From an uncultured Clostridia bacterium (lineage in GTDB: Bacteria > Bacillota > Clostridia > Saccharofermentanales > Saccharofermentanaceae): a DNA stretch of 64,000 bases. Location of the stretch: the NCBI GenBank assembly GCA_946407705.1, contig CAMJPC010000001.1, positions 124,001-188,000 of the forward strand, in the 5' to 3' direction. Of the stretch, positions 16,491-24,020 are shown piece after piece; position 1 is the first letter of the stretch, and every line of letters starts with the position of its first letter. The position numbers and the translations under genes were made by a program. The notes beneath the pieces are model-generated. The model searched no databases and had not been told where the DNA came from. It saw nothing but the letters and a program-made list of their open reading frames with translations.

Positions 16491-17258
16491 TTAATTGCCT
16501 TCTGGATAGAGAACCTCGAGCGTCGGAAGTTCCGTGGACACGGTCTGTTCCTTCATCTCCGTAACCGGAGTTATAGTTCCGTCCGGAGCCAAAGATACAG
16601 GTATGCCTTTTCTTGAAATAACCGCCTGAACAAATTCCCCGATCGAATCGATCTTGTTATCGAAAAGCATTCCGCCCAATTCATTGTCACGGAAATAATG
16701 TATGTCCGAACCTGCGGTCATGGGCAGATCAAGCTTCGTACAGTATTCAAAACCGAGCGCATTCATGTTGGCGCTGTTGGCCGCATTATAGACTTCAATT
16801 CCGTCCACCGCATCAGGAGCAAGCTTGATGTCACTCAGATAATCTCTTTCCCTGAAAGGATGAGCCTGTATCATGATGCCGCCAGCTTTATGAACCGCAT
16901 CATAGAGTTCACGTCTGGTCATCTCCATGATGCATTCGTTATCAAGAAGCCACTTTTTATCAATGCCGTAAAGAAGATACTCGTCTTTATTGAAATTGAA
17001 TTCAACACCGAACATGACGTTAAAGTCTTTGCCTTCGGCTGCTTTTAATGCTCTTTCATATCCGCTGCAATAAATCCCAACTCTATCCTTCCATGAAAGA
17101 TCAGAAGGCACGCAGGTGTTGCCGTTAAAGAAATGATCCGTAACGATCATTCCGCTGTATCCCTTTTTCAGCATGTAGGGAATATATTCTTCACCATGAA
17201 CCTTGCCGCATTTGCTGGCTTCGCATGTATGAAGATGCGTCTCGTATAAAAAGCCCAT
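16491..17258 (-). CDS. PHP domain phosphoesterase
   Basis: The 255-aa protein has the PHP metal-binding motifs THLHTCE (residues 7-13), VTDHFF, GVEFNF, IQAHPFR and the C-terminal GSDIHY. PHP proteins hydrolyse phosphoesters such as histidinol phosphate or nucleotides; stand-alone versions of this size vary in substrate. RBS GAGGT is close to the ATG. It is convergent with the SGNH gene, with 6 nt between stop codons. Confidence 0.9.
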   Translation of the reverse strand: MGFLYETHLHTCEASKCGKVHGEEYIPYMLKKGYSGMIVTDHFFNGNTCVPSDLSWKDRVGIYCSGYERALKAAEGKDFNVMFGVEFNFNKDEYLLYGIDKKWLLDNECIMEMTRRELYDAVHKAGGIMIQAHPFRERDYLSDIKLAPDAVDGIEVYNAANSANMNALGFEYCTKLDLPMTAGSDIHYFRDNELGGMLFDNKIDSIGEFVQAVISRKGIPVSLAPDGTITPVTEMKEQTVSTELPTLEVLYPEGN

Positions 17259-17320
17259 TTACCTCTTCCTTGATAGCACTTTAATTCACCCGAAAATGCT
17301 AACATTCAGAAGATGGTTAA

Positions 17321-17764
17321 TCAAGACTCAAAAAGCTTTCTGACCTTCTCCCTGTAAGCATCATCAATCTCATACCTGTAACTTGAAATCGGCTGAACGA
17401 CAGGTATTATGATCCAGTTTTCCTTTTTGATCCCCTGTTCTTTAAGTATGATCTTTGCATCTTCGATCGAAAGCGGATTTTTCGCAAGATTCCATATTTC
17501 TTCTTCAGTCTTATTACGATTGGTTCCGCTCATCATCCCGCAATGATAAGATCCTTCAGCCATCTCCCAGACGTAGATCTCAATCCCTTTGAAATCATCC
17601 AGTTTAAAATACTCAGGATACTTATTCTTAAGCATTTCGATATGCTCCCGGCTTTCAGCTATGTAAGTCAGTTCTGTTGTCTGCTCTGTCTTTCTTCCTG
17701 CCGCACTGCAACCTACAGCTGACAGCATCAGCGATGCTGCTAAAACAATTGAAACAAATCTCAT
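17321..17764 (-). CDS. Small lipoprotein in the BlaR/BlaI-like operon
   Basis: The 147-aa protein has a signal peptide and lipobox SAVGC (Cys 19). The mature domain is mixed alpha/beta with no family recognised. AAAGGAG lies 7-8 nt before the ATG. It begins 15 nt after the M56 peptidase gene and is likely the third gene of the BlaI-controlled operon, perhaps the protein whose expression the sensor adjusts. Confidence 0.8.
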   Translation of the reverse strand: MRFVSIVLAASLMLSAVGCSAAGRKTEQTTELTYIAESREHIEMLKNKYPEYFKLDDFKGIEIYVWEMAEGSYHCGMMSGTNRNKTEEEIWNLAKNPLSIEDAKIILKEQGIKKENWIIIPVVQPISSYRYEIDDAYREKVRKLFES

Positions 17765-17779
17765 GGAAGATCTCCTTTC

Positions 17780-18703
17780 CTATCCCGCGTTTGTTGTTAA
17801 CGTAAAGACGATCACCAATACAAGCAATGTAAATCCTGCGGCAGAGAAGAAAGTCATTTTCTTATACGACAGTACATTCTCTATCCTCGTACGAACCTTC
17901 GCCCCGCCAAACGCGGATACTAAAAGACTCTTGCTCTCAGAACAAGTAAGAAGCGTCCTTGCATATTCCTTCCTCTCTTCCTTCTCATAACCCGCTATTG
18001 CCATCTCATCGCAGGCAAGTTCGAGATCATTGAGAAAAGCTTTCAGGAATACCCATGACAACGGATTGAACCAGTGTATCGAAGCAGTTATAAAACCAAG
18101 TATCCTCCAAAGGTTATCAAGGCGCTTTATGTGTGTCTTCTCATGTATGATGATGTATTTGAGTTCCATATCCTTATAGGATCCGGGAATGATTATCTTG
18201 GGTCTGATTATCCCGTAGACTGCAGGGCTGTCGACTTTATCCGAAAAGAATACGTTCGACTCAACAAGCTTTGAATCAGCAACCGCCTTCTTTGTCGATA
18301 CATAGATGATAGTCAATGTGATCAAGAGAGCAAGAGCAACAACGATCCAGATCAAGCCCGTAACTTTGAATACCGTCTCAAGGATATTGACCTTATACTT
18401 TATCGGCGAATAGCTCTCAGCTGCCCTTATTGAATTTGAGAACGAAAAAGCCATGTCACCAGAAGGCTGATACACCGTAACAGTCTTGGTCAATAATCCC
18501 GAGACAAGATTCATCAGGCTGTACGGACTGTTAAGACCCAACGGCACAGTCATTCTCAGAAAAGGTATTATCCATAGGAATACCGATACCCTTCGCGGAA
18601 TGAATCTGATCTTTCTTATGAGCATTACTATCAGCCCCATGAACGAGGCGACTATGCTCATGTTGATCAACCAATAGCAGACTTCTCCGATCACGGCCGT
18701 CAC
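17780..18703 (-). CDS. BlaR1-family M56 membrane metallopeptidase
   Basis: In this 307-aa protein, hydrophobic helices lie near 10-28, 38-55 and 115-135, followed by a zinc peptidase motif HEKTHIKRLDN (HExxH) with a downstream ELACDEMA acidic ligand motif, and a C-terminal helix near 283-303. Unlike full BlaR1/MecR1, no penicillin-binding sensor domain follows, so the signal it reads is unknown. The GTG start overlaps the BlaI stop (GTGA). In the known systems such peptidases trigger removal of the BlaI/MecI repressor. Confidence 0.9.
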   Translation of the reverse strand: MTAVIGEVCYWLINMSIVASFMGLIVMLIRKIRFIPRRVSVFLWIIPFLRMTVPLGLNSPYSLMNLVSGLLTKTVTVYQPSGDMAFSFSNSIRAAESYSPIKYKVNILETVFKVTGLIWIVVALALLITLTIIYVSTKKAVADSKLVESNVFFSDKVDSPAVYGIIRPKIIIPGSYKDMELKYIIIHEKTHIKRLDNLWRILGFITASIHWFNPLSWVFLKAFLNDLELACDEMAIAGYEKEERKEYARTLLTCSESKSLLVSAFGGAKVRTRIENVLSYKKMTFFSAAGFTLLVLVIVFTLTTNAG

Positions 18704-19056
18704 CTTTTATCGATAAGATCCTTAAGTTCTTTTATCTCTTTATCCGAGAGTTTCTCGTCTTCCAGGAGCGCTGAGAACAAAGCCTTTCTCGACCCTCCAA
18801 AAAACTTGTTGAGCAAAGACGATGCCTCACTCTTCTGTATCTCTTCCCTGGAAACGAGCGGAGTGCAGATGAATCCGGGATCATCTCTTCTGATGAATCC
18901 CTTGGCTTCAAGTTTCTTGATGACCGTGTATGTGGTGTTCTTATTCCACCCTATCGTATCAGCCGCTATCAGGCTGACTTCCTTTGCTGAGACCGCTCCC
19001 TTTTCCCAGAGTATCTCCATGACTTTCGCTTCGCTGTCAAAAAGCTTATCCTGCAT
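18700..19056 (-). CDS. BlaI/MecI/CopY family repressor
   Basis: The 118-aa protein has an N-terminal winged helix (KVMEILWEKGAVSAKEV, NKNTTYTVIKKLEAKGFI) and a C-terminal dimerisation region with SSLLNKFFGG. These repressors bind palindromes as dimers and are removed by a partner M56 peptidase, which is encoded next with a 4-base overlap. GGAGG lies 6 nt before the ATG. Two palindromes within the promoter just upstream make autoregulation likely. Confidence 0.94.
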   Translation of the reverse strand: MQDKLFDSEAKVMEILWEKGAVSAKEVSLIAADTIGWNKNTTYTVIKKLEAKGFIRRDDPGFICTPLVSREEIQKSEASSLLNKFFGGSRKALFSALLEDEKLSDKEIKELKDLIDKR

Positions 19057-19068
19057 ATGACGCCTCCA

Positions 19069-19101
19069 GACTATACTTATAGTCCATACTATCGCGATAG
19101 T
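19069..19101. promoter_or_regulatory. Twin palindromic operators for the BlaI-like repressor
   Basis: A perfect dyad GACTATA-CT-TATAGTC lies at 19069-19084 and a perfect 14-bp palindrome ACTATCGCGATAGT at 19088-19101. Their centres are 18 bp apart and both contain ACTAT/ATAGT half-sites. The second fills the space between the -35 and -10 boxes; the first covers the transcription start region. Confidence 0.8.
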
Positions 19102-19114
19102 CTATTCGTGTCAA
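19086..19114 (-). promoter_or_regulatory. Sigma-A promoter of the BlaI operon
   Basis: On the minus strand TTGACA (19114-19109) and TAGTAT (19091-19086) are 17 nt apart. The operator palindromes overlap it, as expected for a repressor-controlled promoter. Confidence 0.75.
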
Positions 19115-19128
19115 GCGGTATGCAGCGG

Positions 19129-19875
19129 TTATTTCTTACCGAGAACCTCTACTTTGCAGTAAGCGTTGTTGAAATCATCGTTATCAAAGTCATCGACAAA
19201 GACGGAATTTACGCTATAGGAATTTCCGCTGAATGTATGAAGTGAGAACTTTCCGTTGAAGAATACGCCCTGTCCGCTGTAGAAGACCATCTGATCGATG
19301 ATCTGCTTATATTCGTCAACATCTTCCTTTTTGTTCGCATAAAGACTTATGTCGGGACGGCCGAACTCGGCAACGCCTCTGGTGTGAAGCCAGTAACGGC
19401 CGTTCTCCTCAGATATCATTATAGTCACATGGTTCTGAGCATTAACGTCTTTCTCAAAGAAACGGTCAGTCCATTCCTTTTCGGAATACAGTGAGAACGT
19501 AAGCATATCGAGGATGCCCGTTGCGCCCTGTTCAAAGAAAGCCTTGCCGATGCCTATGACGTTTCTCATATAGTCCAGTTCATCGTCCTTAGCAACCTCG
19601 CCCTTGATGATGACGCAGTTTTCGGCTGCCTTGCACTTTTCGAAAAGACCGGCATCTGCATTGCAGAGTATGTCCCCTAATGTACCGGAGAAGAAATTAT
19701 CGATATATTCGCTGTGAGCGCTACGGTTTAACTGAGCTATCTCAAGCCCTTCAGGCATGCCGTCAACATGGTGTCTGCTTGCCGATACCTGAAGCTGATC
19801 TGCCGTAACGCCAAAGATCACATAGAACAGAAACGGTTTGTATCCAAGGTCTTTATAGTGTTCTCTTTTGATCAT
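19129..19875 (-). CDS. Hypothetical protein
   Basis: The 248-aa soluble protein has no signal peptide and no recognised domain. It is mixed alpha/beta and acidic, and ends with a beta-rich segment (YSVNSVFVDDFDNDDFNNAYCKVEVLGKK part). A strong GGAGGGG RBS lies about 9 nt before the ATG, and codon use matches its neighbours, so it is likely a real gene. It ends just upstream of the BlaI operon promoter on the same strand and is probably a separate transcript. Confidence 0.75.
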   Translation of the reverse strand: MIKREHYKDLGYKPFLFYVIFGVTADQLQVSASRHHVDGMPEGLEIAQLNRSAHSEYIDNFFSGTLGDILCNADAGLFEKCKAAENCVIIKGEVAKDDELDYMRNVIGIGKAFFEQGATGILDMLTFSLYSEKEWTDRFFEKDVNAQNHVTIMISEENGRYWLHTRGVAEFGRPDISLYANKKEDVDEYKQIIDQMVFYSGQGVFFNGKFSLHTFSGNSYSVNSVFVDDFDNDDFNNAYCKVEVLGKK

Positions 19876-19949
19876 GGCAGATCCCCTCCGGTATTAATTA
19901 TTTTCCTCAATAGTATAACATTTAGCAAACCGGTAAAGGTCCATGGCCG

Positions 19950-20492
19950 TCAGTTCAACTTTTCAGTCTTATTGTATATCCAAGAAGCGACTTTTTTGAT
20001 CCTTTCATCCGATGCTTTATAAGCCATATACCCCCTCAGGTAAAGCGTTCTGCATTCATGGTTTTCCGCATAGCCGTACCATTCCTCACTCGGATATATG
20101 TATGCATCATTAGGTATTACGTCCGGCACAGCTTCTTCAGTGGGATACACTTTGAATTCAGGGTTGTCCGTTATCATCCTGAAATCGCGGTACTGCTTCT
20201 TCAGTTCACTCACGGATACCTTGCCGTGATGCTTTAGCCACTTCTCCGTCTTTCCGTTTTCAAGCGCCGTTATTGCATCTGTCTGACGGGCATACGGACT
20301 TGAACCGTAGTCCGCGGGATCTATGCGGTAGATATCCCCGCTCGAAGCAAAAATATAAATCCTCCCATACTCGGCATGGTAAGTAAAAGGAACAACAGGC
20401 ATCTCATATCCCGGCTTGAACACAAGCCAGAGGATCACGCCTGTTAATATGCAAAAGATCAGGATTGCGCCCGCCGCTATGTATTTCTTCAT
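19950..20492 (-). CDS. Hypothetical exported or membrane-anchored protein
   Basis: The 180-aa protein has a hydrophobic N-terminal helix (about 4-26, signal anchor) followed by a 150-residue extracytoplasmic domain of unknown family. AGGAGGG lies about 9 nt before the ATG. No lipobox is present. It stands alone between two other small exported or hypothetical genes. Confidence 0.72.
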   Translation of the reverse strand: MKKYIAAGAILIFCILTGVILWLVFKPGYEMPVVPFTYHAEYGRIYIFASSGDIYRIDPADYGSSPYARQTDAITALENGKTEKWLKHHGKVSVSELKKQYRDFRMITDNPEFKVYPTEEAVPDVIPNDAYIYPSEEWYGYAENHECRTLYLRGYMAYKASDERIKKVASWIYNKTEKLN

Positions 20493-20596
20493 ACCCGTAT
20501 CCCTCCTGCAAGTGTTTACTTAAGATACAGATGAACCGGTGATTATGTTACATCCCGCCTGTTAAGCGGCGCCTCATTTCCGGCAGGCAATCAAAC

Positions 20597-21349
20597 TCAT
20601 GAAAAAACACGTATCACAACAGCCATACCACCAGCCTTGGGCGTGGTATAACACTGATGATCCTCATTCATCTTGCGCAGATCAAGTTCGGAGTCTTCGA
20701 CATCTGCCGTTAAATGCCAGCCGTCGACTGCGCTATTGCCTTTGATATTGTACATCAGATCCCCTTCTCCGGATCTGTCGACTTTCACGATCCTAACCGT
20801 ATATCCGAAATCCTTATGCATTTCCGAATAGAAATCATGACCGGCCTCGATATCTTTAATGGCAATGTCGCGCAGGCCCCTGAGAAAAGCATTTATGTCT
20901 TCTACCCTGTCATCACTCAGATCCTTATCAACAAGAAGATAAATGTGCTCGATACATTTGAAATCAGAGTCTTTCTCAATATCTGTAAGATTATATTTCT
21001 TGAGCAGCTGATCCACATCTTTCGAATAAGATTTATAAACGGCAATATCGTGAAGGATATTGTAATAGTATTTGCCCGTATAACCGCCTTCACTGGCATC
21101 GATCTTAACCTTCTCGGGTCTGACCAACACCTCGAACTCGATTCCGCGTGAAACATCTTCGAAAAGATAAGTCTCCTCATCTATCTGTCTGATGAGCCTG
21201 CAATCAAGTCCCGACTCTGATCTCACAGCTCTTTCGATAGTCGATTTCGATGGCTTCGGCGGCTTAAAAGGAAGGCATGCGCACATAAGAACCGCACATG
21301 CCAACAAGAGCGCGAAAACTGAAATCTTAACGGATAATCTCTTTTCCAT
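20597..21349 (-). CDS. Hypothetical lipoprotein
   Basis: The product is 250 aa from the ATG at 21349, chosen because GAGGTG lies 8 nt upstream and the signal peptide then starts correctly (MEKRLSVKISVF). Upstream in-frame ATG codons give an unlikely N-terminal extension. A lipobox-like VLMCAC lies at 20-25. The mature part is charged, mixed alpha/beta and unrecognised. Confidence 0.75.
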   Translation of the reverse strand: MEKRLSVKISVFALLLACAVLMCACLPFKPPKPSKSTIERAVRSESGLDCRLIRQIDEETYLFEDVSRGIEFEVLVRPEKVKIDASEGGYTGKYYYNILHDIAVYKSYSKDVDQLLKKYNLTDIEKDSDFKCIEHIYLLVDKDLSDDRVEDINAFLRGLRDIAIKDIEAGHDFYSEMHKDFGYTVRIVKVDRSGEGDLMYNIKGNSAVDGWHLTADVEDSELDLRKMNEDHQCYTTPKAGGMAVVIRVFS

Positions 21350-21401
21350 AAACAAACACCTCATCTCAAAGAAAATTATACCACGATACAGCACCCGCAA
21401 A

Positions 21402-21430
21402 GAAAAAGGCTGCCACTACTGTGACAGCCT
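21402..21430 (-). terminator. Rho-independent terminator of ilvE
   Basis: A minus-strand stem AGGCTGTCAC / GTGGCAGCCT (10 bp, one G-U pair) with a 4-nt loop is followed by TTTTT. It is 27 nt after the ilvE stop codon. Confidence 0.9.
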
Positions 21431-21457
21431 CTTAAACTCTTGTTGATCCTTTTCAGA

Positions 21458-22492
21458 TCAGAGCTTGATCTCCATGATCCAGCCCTCAGGTGCTTCGACA
21501 GTACCCATCTGGATGCCTGTGAGTGTCTCTCTGAGCTTGGTCATGACAGGACCCATCTCCTCCATGCCGGAAGCGAATGTGAATTCCTTGCCGTGATCGT
21601 TGACAGAACCGAGAGGCGAGATAACGGCAGCTGTACCGCAGAGACCACCCTCTGTGAACTTGCCGCTCATGATCTCGTCGAGGTAAACCTCACGCTCCTC
21701 GATCTTCATGCCGCAGTAATGCTCTGCAACATAAACGAGTGACCTTCTTGTGATGGAAGGCAGGATGGAATCGGACTTAGGTACAACGAGTGTTCCCTTA
21801 CCGTCTGTGAGGATGATGTTAGCGCCGCCCGTCTCCTCGATCTTTGTGCGTGTAGCCGGATCGAGATAGATGTTCTCGGCAAAGCCTTCCTTATGTGCAG
21901 TAACGATAGCATGCAGGGACATAGCATAGTTGAGGCCTGCCTTGATGTTACCTGTTCCGTGCGGAGCTGCACGGTCGAAATCGGAGATCTTAACTCTGAT
22001 CGGCTTAGCGCCGCCCTTGAAGTAAGGACCTACAGGTGTAGCGAAGATCCTGTACTGATAGTCATCAGCAGGCTTAACACCGATAACGGGGTTAATACCG
22101 AAGATGTAAGGTCTCAGATACAGAGATGCACCTGAACCGTACGGAGGAACCCAAGCTGCGTTGCCTGCAACTGTCTCCTGAACTGATCTGAGGAACAACT
22201 CCTTGGAAATCGGGGGAATCTCAAGGCGGACTGCAGAGTCATGAAGTCTGTCAGCGTTGAGGTCAGGACGGAAAGTAACGATCCTGCCGTCTACTGTCTC
22301 ATAAGCCTTAAGGCCTTCAAATACTGTCTGGGCATACTGGAGAACGCCTGCATCCTCGCTCATGACGATCATGTCGTCATCGATAAGTGCGCCTTCATCC
22401 CATGCGCCGTTTGTGTAGTTAGCTACGAATCTCTTATCTGTCTTCTGATAAGAGAAGGTCAAGTTTGACCAGTCGAGATTCTTCTTTTCCAT
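21458..22492 (-). CDS. ilvE: Branched-chain amino acid aminotransferase
   Basis: This 344-aa class IV PLP transaminase performs the last step of valine, leucine and isoleucine synthesis. It has the type II BCAT layout: QTVFEGLKAY near the N-terminus, RPYIFG, the PLP-lysine segment GNIKAGLNYA, EETGGANI and GTAAVISPLG. The length is standard for this subfamily. AAGAAGG precedes the ATG. It is a single-gene transcript with its own terminator; the leuCDB genes lie 25 kb away. Confidence 0.95.
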   Translation of the reverse strand: MEKKNLDWSNLTFSYQKTDKRFVANYTNGAWDEGALIDDDMIVMSEDAGVLQYAQTVFEGLKAYETVDGRIVTFRPDLNADRLHDSAVRLEIPPISKELFLRSVQETVAGNAAWVPPYGSGASLYLRPYIFGINPVIGVKPADDYQYRIFATPVGPYFKGGAKPIRVKISDFDRAAPHGTGNIKAGLNYAMSLHAIVTAHKEGFAENIYLDPATRTKIEETGGANIILTDGKGTLVVPKSDSILPSITRRSLVYVAEHYCGMKIEEREVYLDEIMSGKFTEGGLCGTAAVISPLGSVNDHGKEFTFASGMEEMGPVMTKLRETLTGIQMGTVEAPEGWIMEIKL

Positions 22493-22572
22493 AAAACATT
22501 CCTTCTTTCTTAAAGATTGTTTTTAATTAGTTAAGCATTTTACCACTCGTATTCCCGAAAAGCATCAACGAA

Positions 22573-23682
22573 TTACACAAATCTGTATCCGCAGGCGTGG
22601 TATACCTTCTTGCCTGCCTTGATAACAGGAGAAGCAAAGCCCTCGAGGTTAACAGCATTAGGCACCATCTGAGCCTCAAGGCAGATAGCGTCATACTGGC
22701 CGTAAGCCTTGGTAGTCTTGATATCGAGCGGGCTGCCTAAGTTGTTGCCTGCATAGATCTGGATGCCCGGAAGGTCTGTTAAGCACTCCATTGTGATTCC
22801 TGACTCAGGTGCCGTAACTGCAGCTGCGAATGAGAAAGTACCTGCCTTAGTGTTGAGGCAGAAGTTCTGGTCGATACCCTTGGAGATAACCATCTGGTGG
22901 TCATCGCTGTCATTGAGCTCGCCTATGAATCTGTATTCCCTGCAGTCGAAAACAGTGCCTTCAACATCCAGAAGTTCACCTGTAGGAACGTTCATGTCGT
23001 CCTTGATGGTGATCTTGTCGGAGTTGATCATGATGAGATCCTTATTGACCGTGCCTTCAGCAGCCTCGCCGCGGAGATTGAAGTAAGCGTGGTTTGTAGG
23101 AGCAAAGATCGTGTCCTTGTCTGTCTTACCGCAATAGAGGATCAGGAATGTCTTATCCTCGAGCCAGCAATAAAGCACCTTTGTATCAAGGTTTCCGGGG
23201 AAGCCTGTAGCTCCGTCGGGGCTCGTGTAGCTCAAAAGGACTGCTCCGCCGTCGCAGCCGGGGATGCCAGCGATCTTTGAGTCGAGAATCATCGCGTCTG
23301 CTTCTTCCTCAGAAAGGATCTTGCCGTCCCAGAAAACGTTGTGATAGCCGGGATTGCCTGAATGGAGGTTGTTCTCGCCTTCGTTCTTGGGAATCTGATA
23401 TCTCACGCCGTTAATAACGAAAGAAGCGTCCTTGATCCTGTTAGCAGAACGGCCTACGACAGCACCGTGGTTAGCACCGTTCCCCATGTACTCATCAAGG
23501 CCCTTGCAGCCGAGCATGATGTCTGTGGGCTTTCCGTCCTTATCAGGAACGATAAGATCCGTAATAACAGCGCCGTATGTGATAACAGAAGCTTCATAAC
23601 CGCCATCGATCGTGATCGTAAACTTCTTAGCCTTAAGAGAGGGATCTTTTACCGAAACTAATTCGCCTGTAGTAATACTCAT
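22573..23682 (-). CDS. galM: Aldose 1-epimerase
   Basis: This 369-aa protein of the galactose mutarotase-like fold interconverts alpha and beta anomers of hexoses. Conserved pieces are GRSANRI, NNLHSGNPGYH with a catalytic His, FAPTNHAYFNL with the second His, and the late acid segment PGIQIYAGN; the catalytic Glu is probably in ICLEAQ. No signal peptide is present, so it is cytoplasmic. It stands alone with no other sugar-pathway gene beside it. Confidence 0.93.
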   Translation of the reverse strand: MSITTGELVSVKDPSLKAKKFTITIDGGYEASVITYGAVITDLIVPDKDGKPTDIMLGCKGLDEYMGNGANHGAVVGRSANRIKDASFVINGVRYQIPKNEGENNLHSGNPGYHNVFWDGKILSEEEADAMILDSKIAGIPGCDGGAVLLSYTSPDGATGFPGNLDTKVLYCWLEDKTFLILYCGKTDKDTIFAPTNHAYFNLRGEAAEGTVNKDLIMINSDKITIKDDMNVPTGELLDVEGTVFDCREYRFIGELNDSDDHQMVISKGIDQNFCLNTKAGTFSFAAAVTAPESGITMECLTDLPGIQIYAGNNLGSPLDIKTTKAYGQYDAICLEAQMVPNAVNLEGFASPVIKAGKKVYHACGYRFV

Positions 23683-23745
23683 TCCCCAAAACCTCCGTAA
23701 AAAGATTAGATAAAAAGAAGTATAGCATAAATATTCAAAGCCACG

Positions 23746-23751
23746 TATAAT
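23746..23751 (+). promoter_or_regulatory. -10 box of the tRNA-Ala gene
   Basis: TATAAT ends 12 nt before the mature 5' end of the tRNA. The -35 region is weak by eye. Confidence 0.5.
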
Positions 23752-23763
23752 CGTTAATCAGAC

Positions 23764-23838
23764 GGGGCATTAGCGCAGTGGGAGCGCATCACACTGGCAG
23801 TGTGGGGGTCACGGGTTCAAATCCCGTATGCTCCACCA
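23764..23838 (+). tRNA. tRNA-Ala (anticodon GGC)
   Basis: The 75-nt cloverleaf includes an encoded CCA. The acceptor stem GGGGCAT/ATGCTCC (7 bp with one G-U), D stem GCGC/GCGC, anticodon stem TCACA/TGTGG with loop CTGGCAG (anticodon GGC), variable GGGTC, and T arm ACGGG-TTCAAAT-CCCGT all fold. The last 17 nt plus ACCAAAT downstream bases are repeated 5.5 kb away, which marks it as an integration target. Confidence 0.96.
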
Positions 23839-23841
23839 AAT
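23822..23841 (+). repeat. attL-like copy of the 20-bp direct repeat (tRNA 3' end)
   Basis: This is the 3' end of the tRNA-Ala including CCA plus AAT. The identical 20 bases recur at 29358-29377. Flanking bases differ on both sides, so the match is exactly this length. tRNA 3' ends are classic targets of tyrosine recombinases. Confidence 0.8.
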
Positions 23842-23964
23842 AAAAAGGGCGTTGTAGAAAGTCAATAAACCAAAGCGTTTGTGGTCTTGTAGAATCTTGT
23901 ATTTGAGGTTTACCACAAACTTACCACTTTTTACATCATAATCGAAGATATGTGCCCAAACAAA

Positions 23965-23995
23965 ACAGCGATCGGCATAAACGGCCGGTCGCTGT
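23965..23995. terminator. Bidirectional terminator after the LRR surface protein gene
   Basis: A stem ACAGCGAtCGGC / GgCCGgTCGCTGT (12 bp with wobble pairs) with a 6-nt loop is flanked by TTCTTTTT on the plus side and TTTTGTTT on the minus side. It lies 26 nt after the LRR gene stop codon. Confidence 0.8.
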
Positions 23996-24020
23996 TCTTT
24001 TTGATGTATTAAGCAATCAA

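Noticed and set aside
23842..24020. Integrase gene remnant beside the tRNA
   Set aside because: No reading frame with tyrosine recombinase motifs remains in this short stretch; only short repeats are visible.
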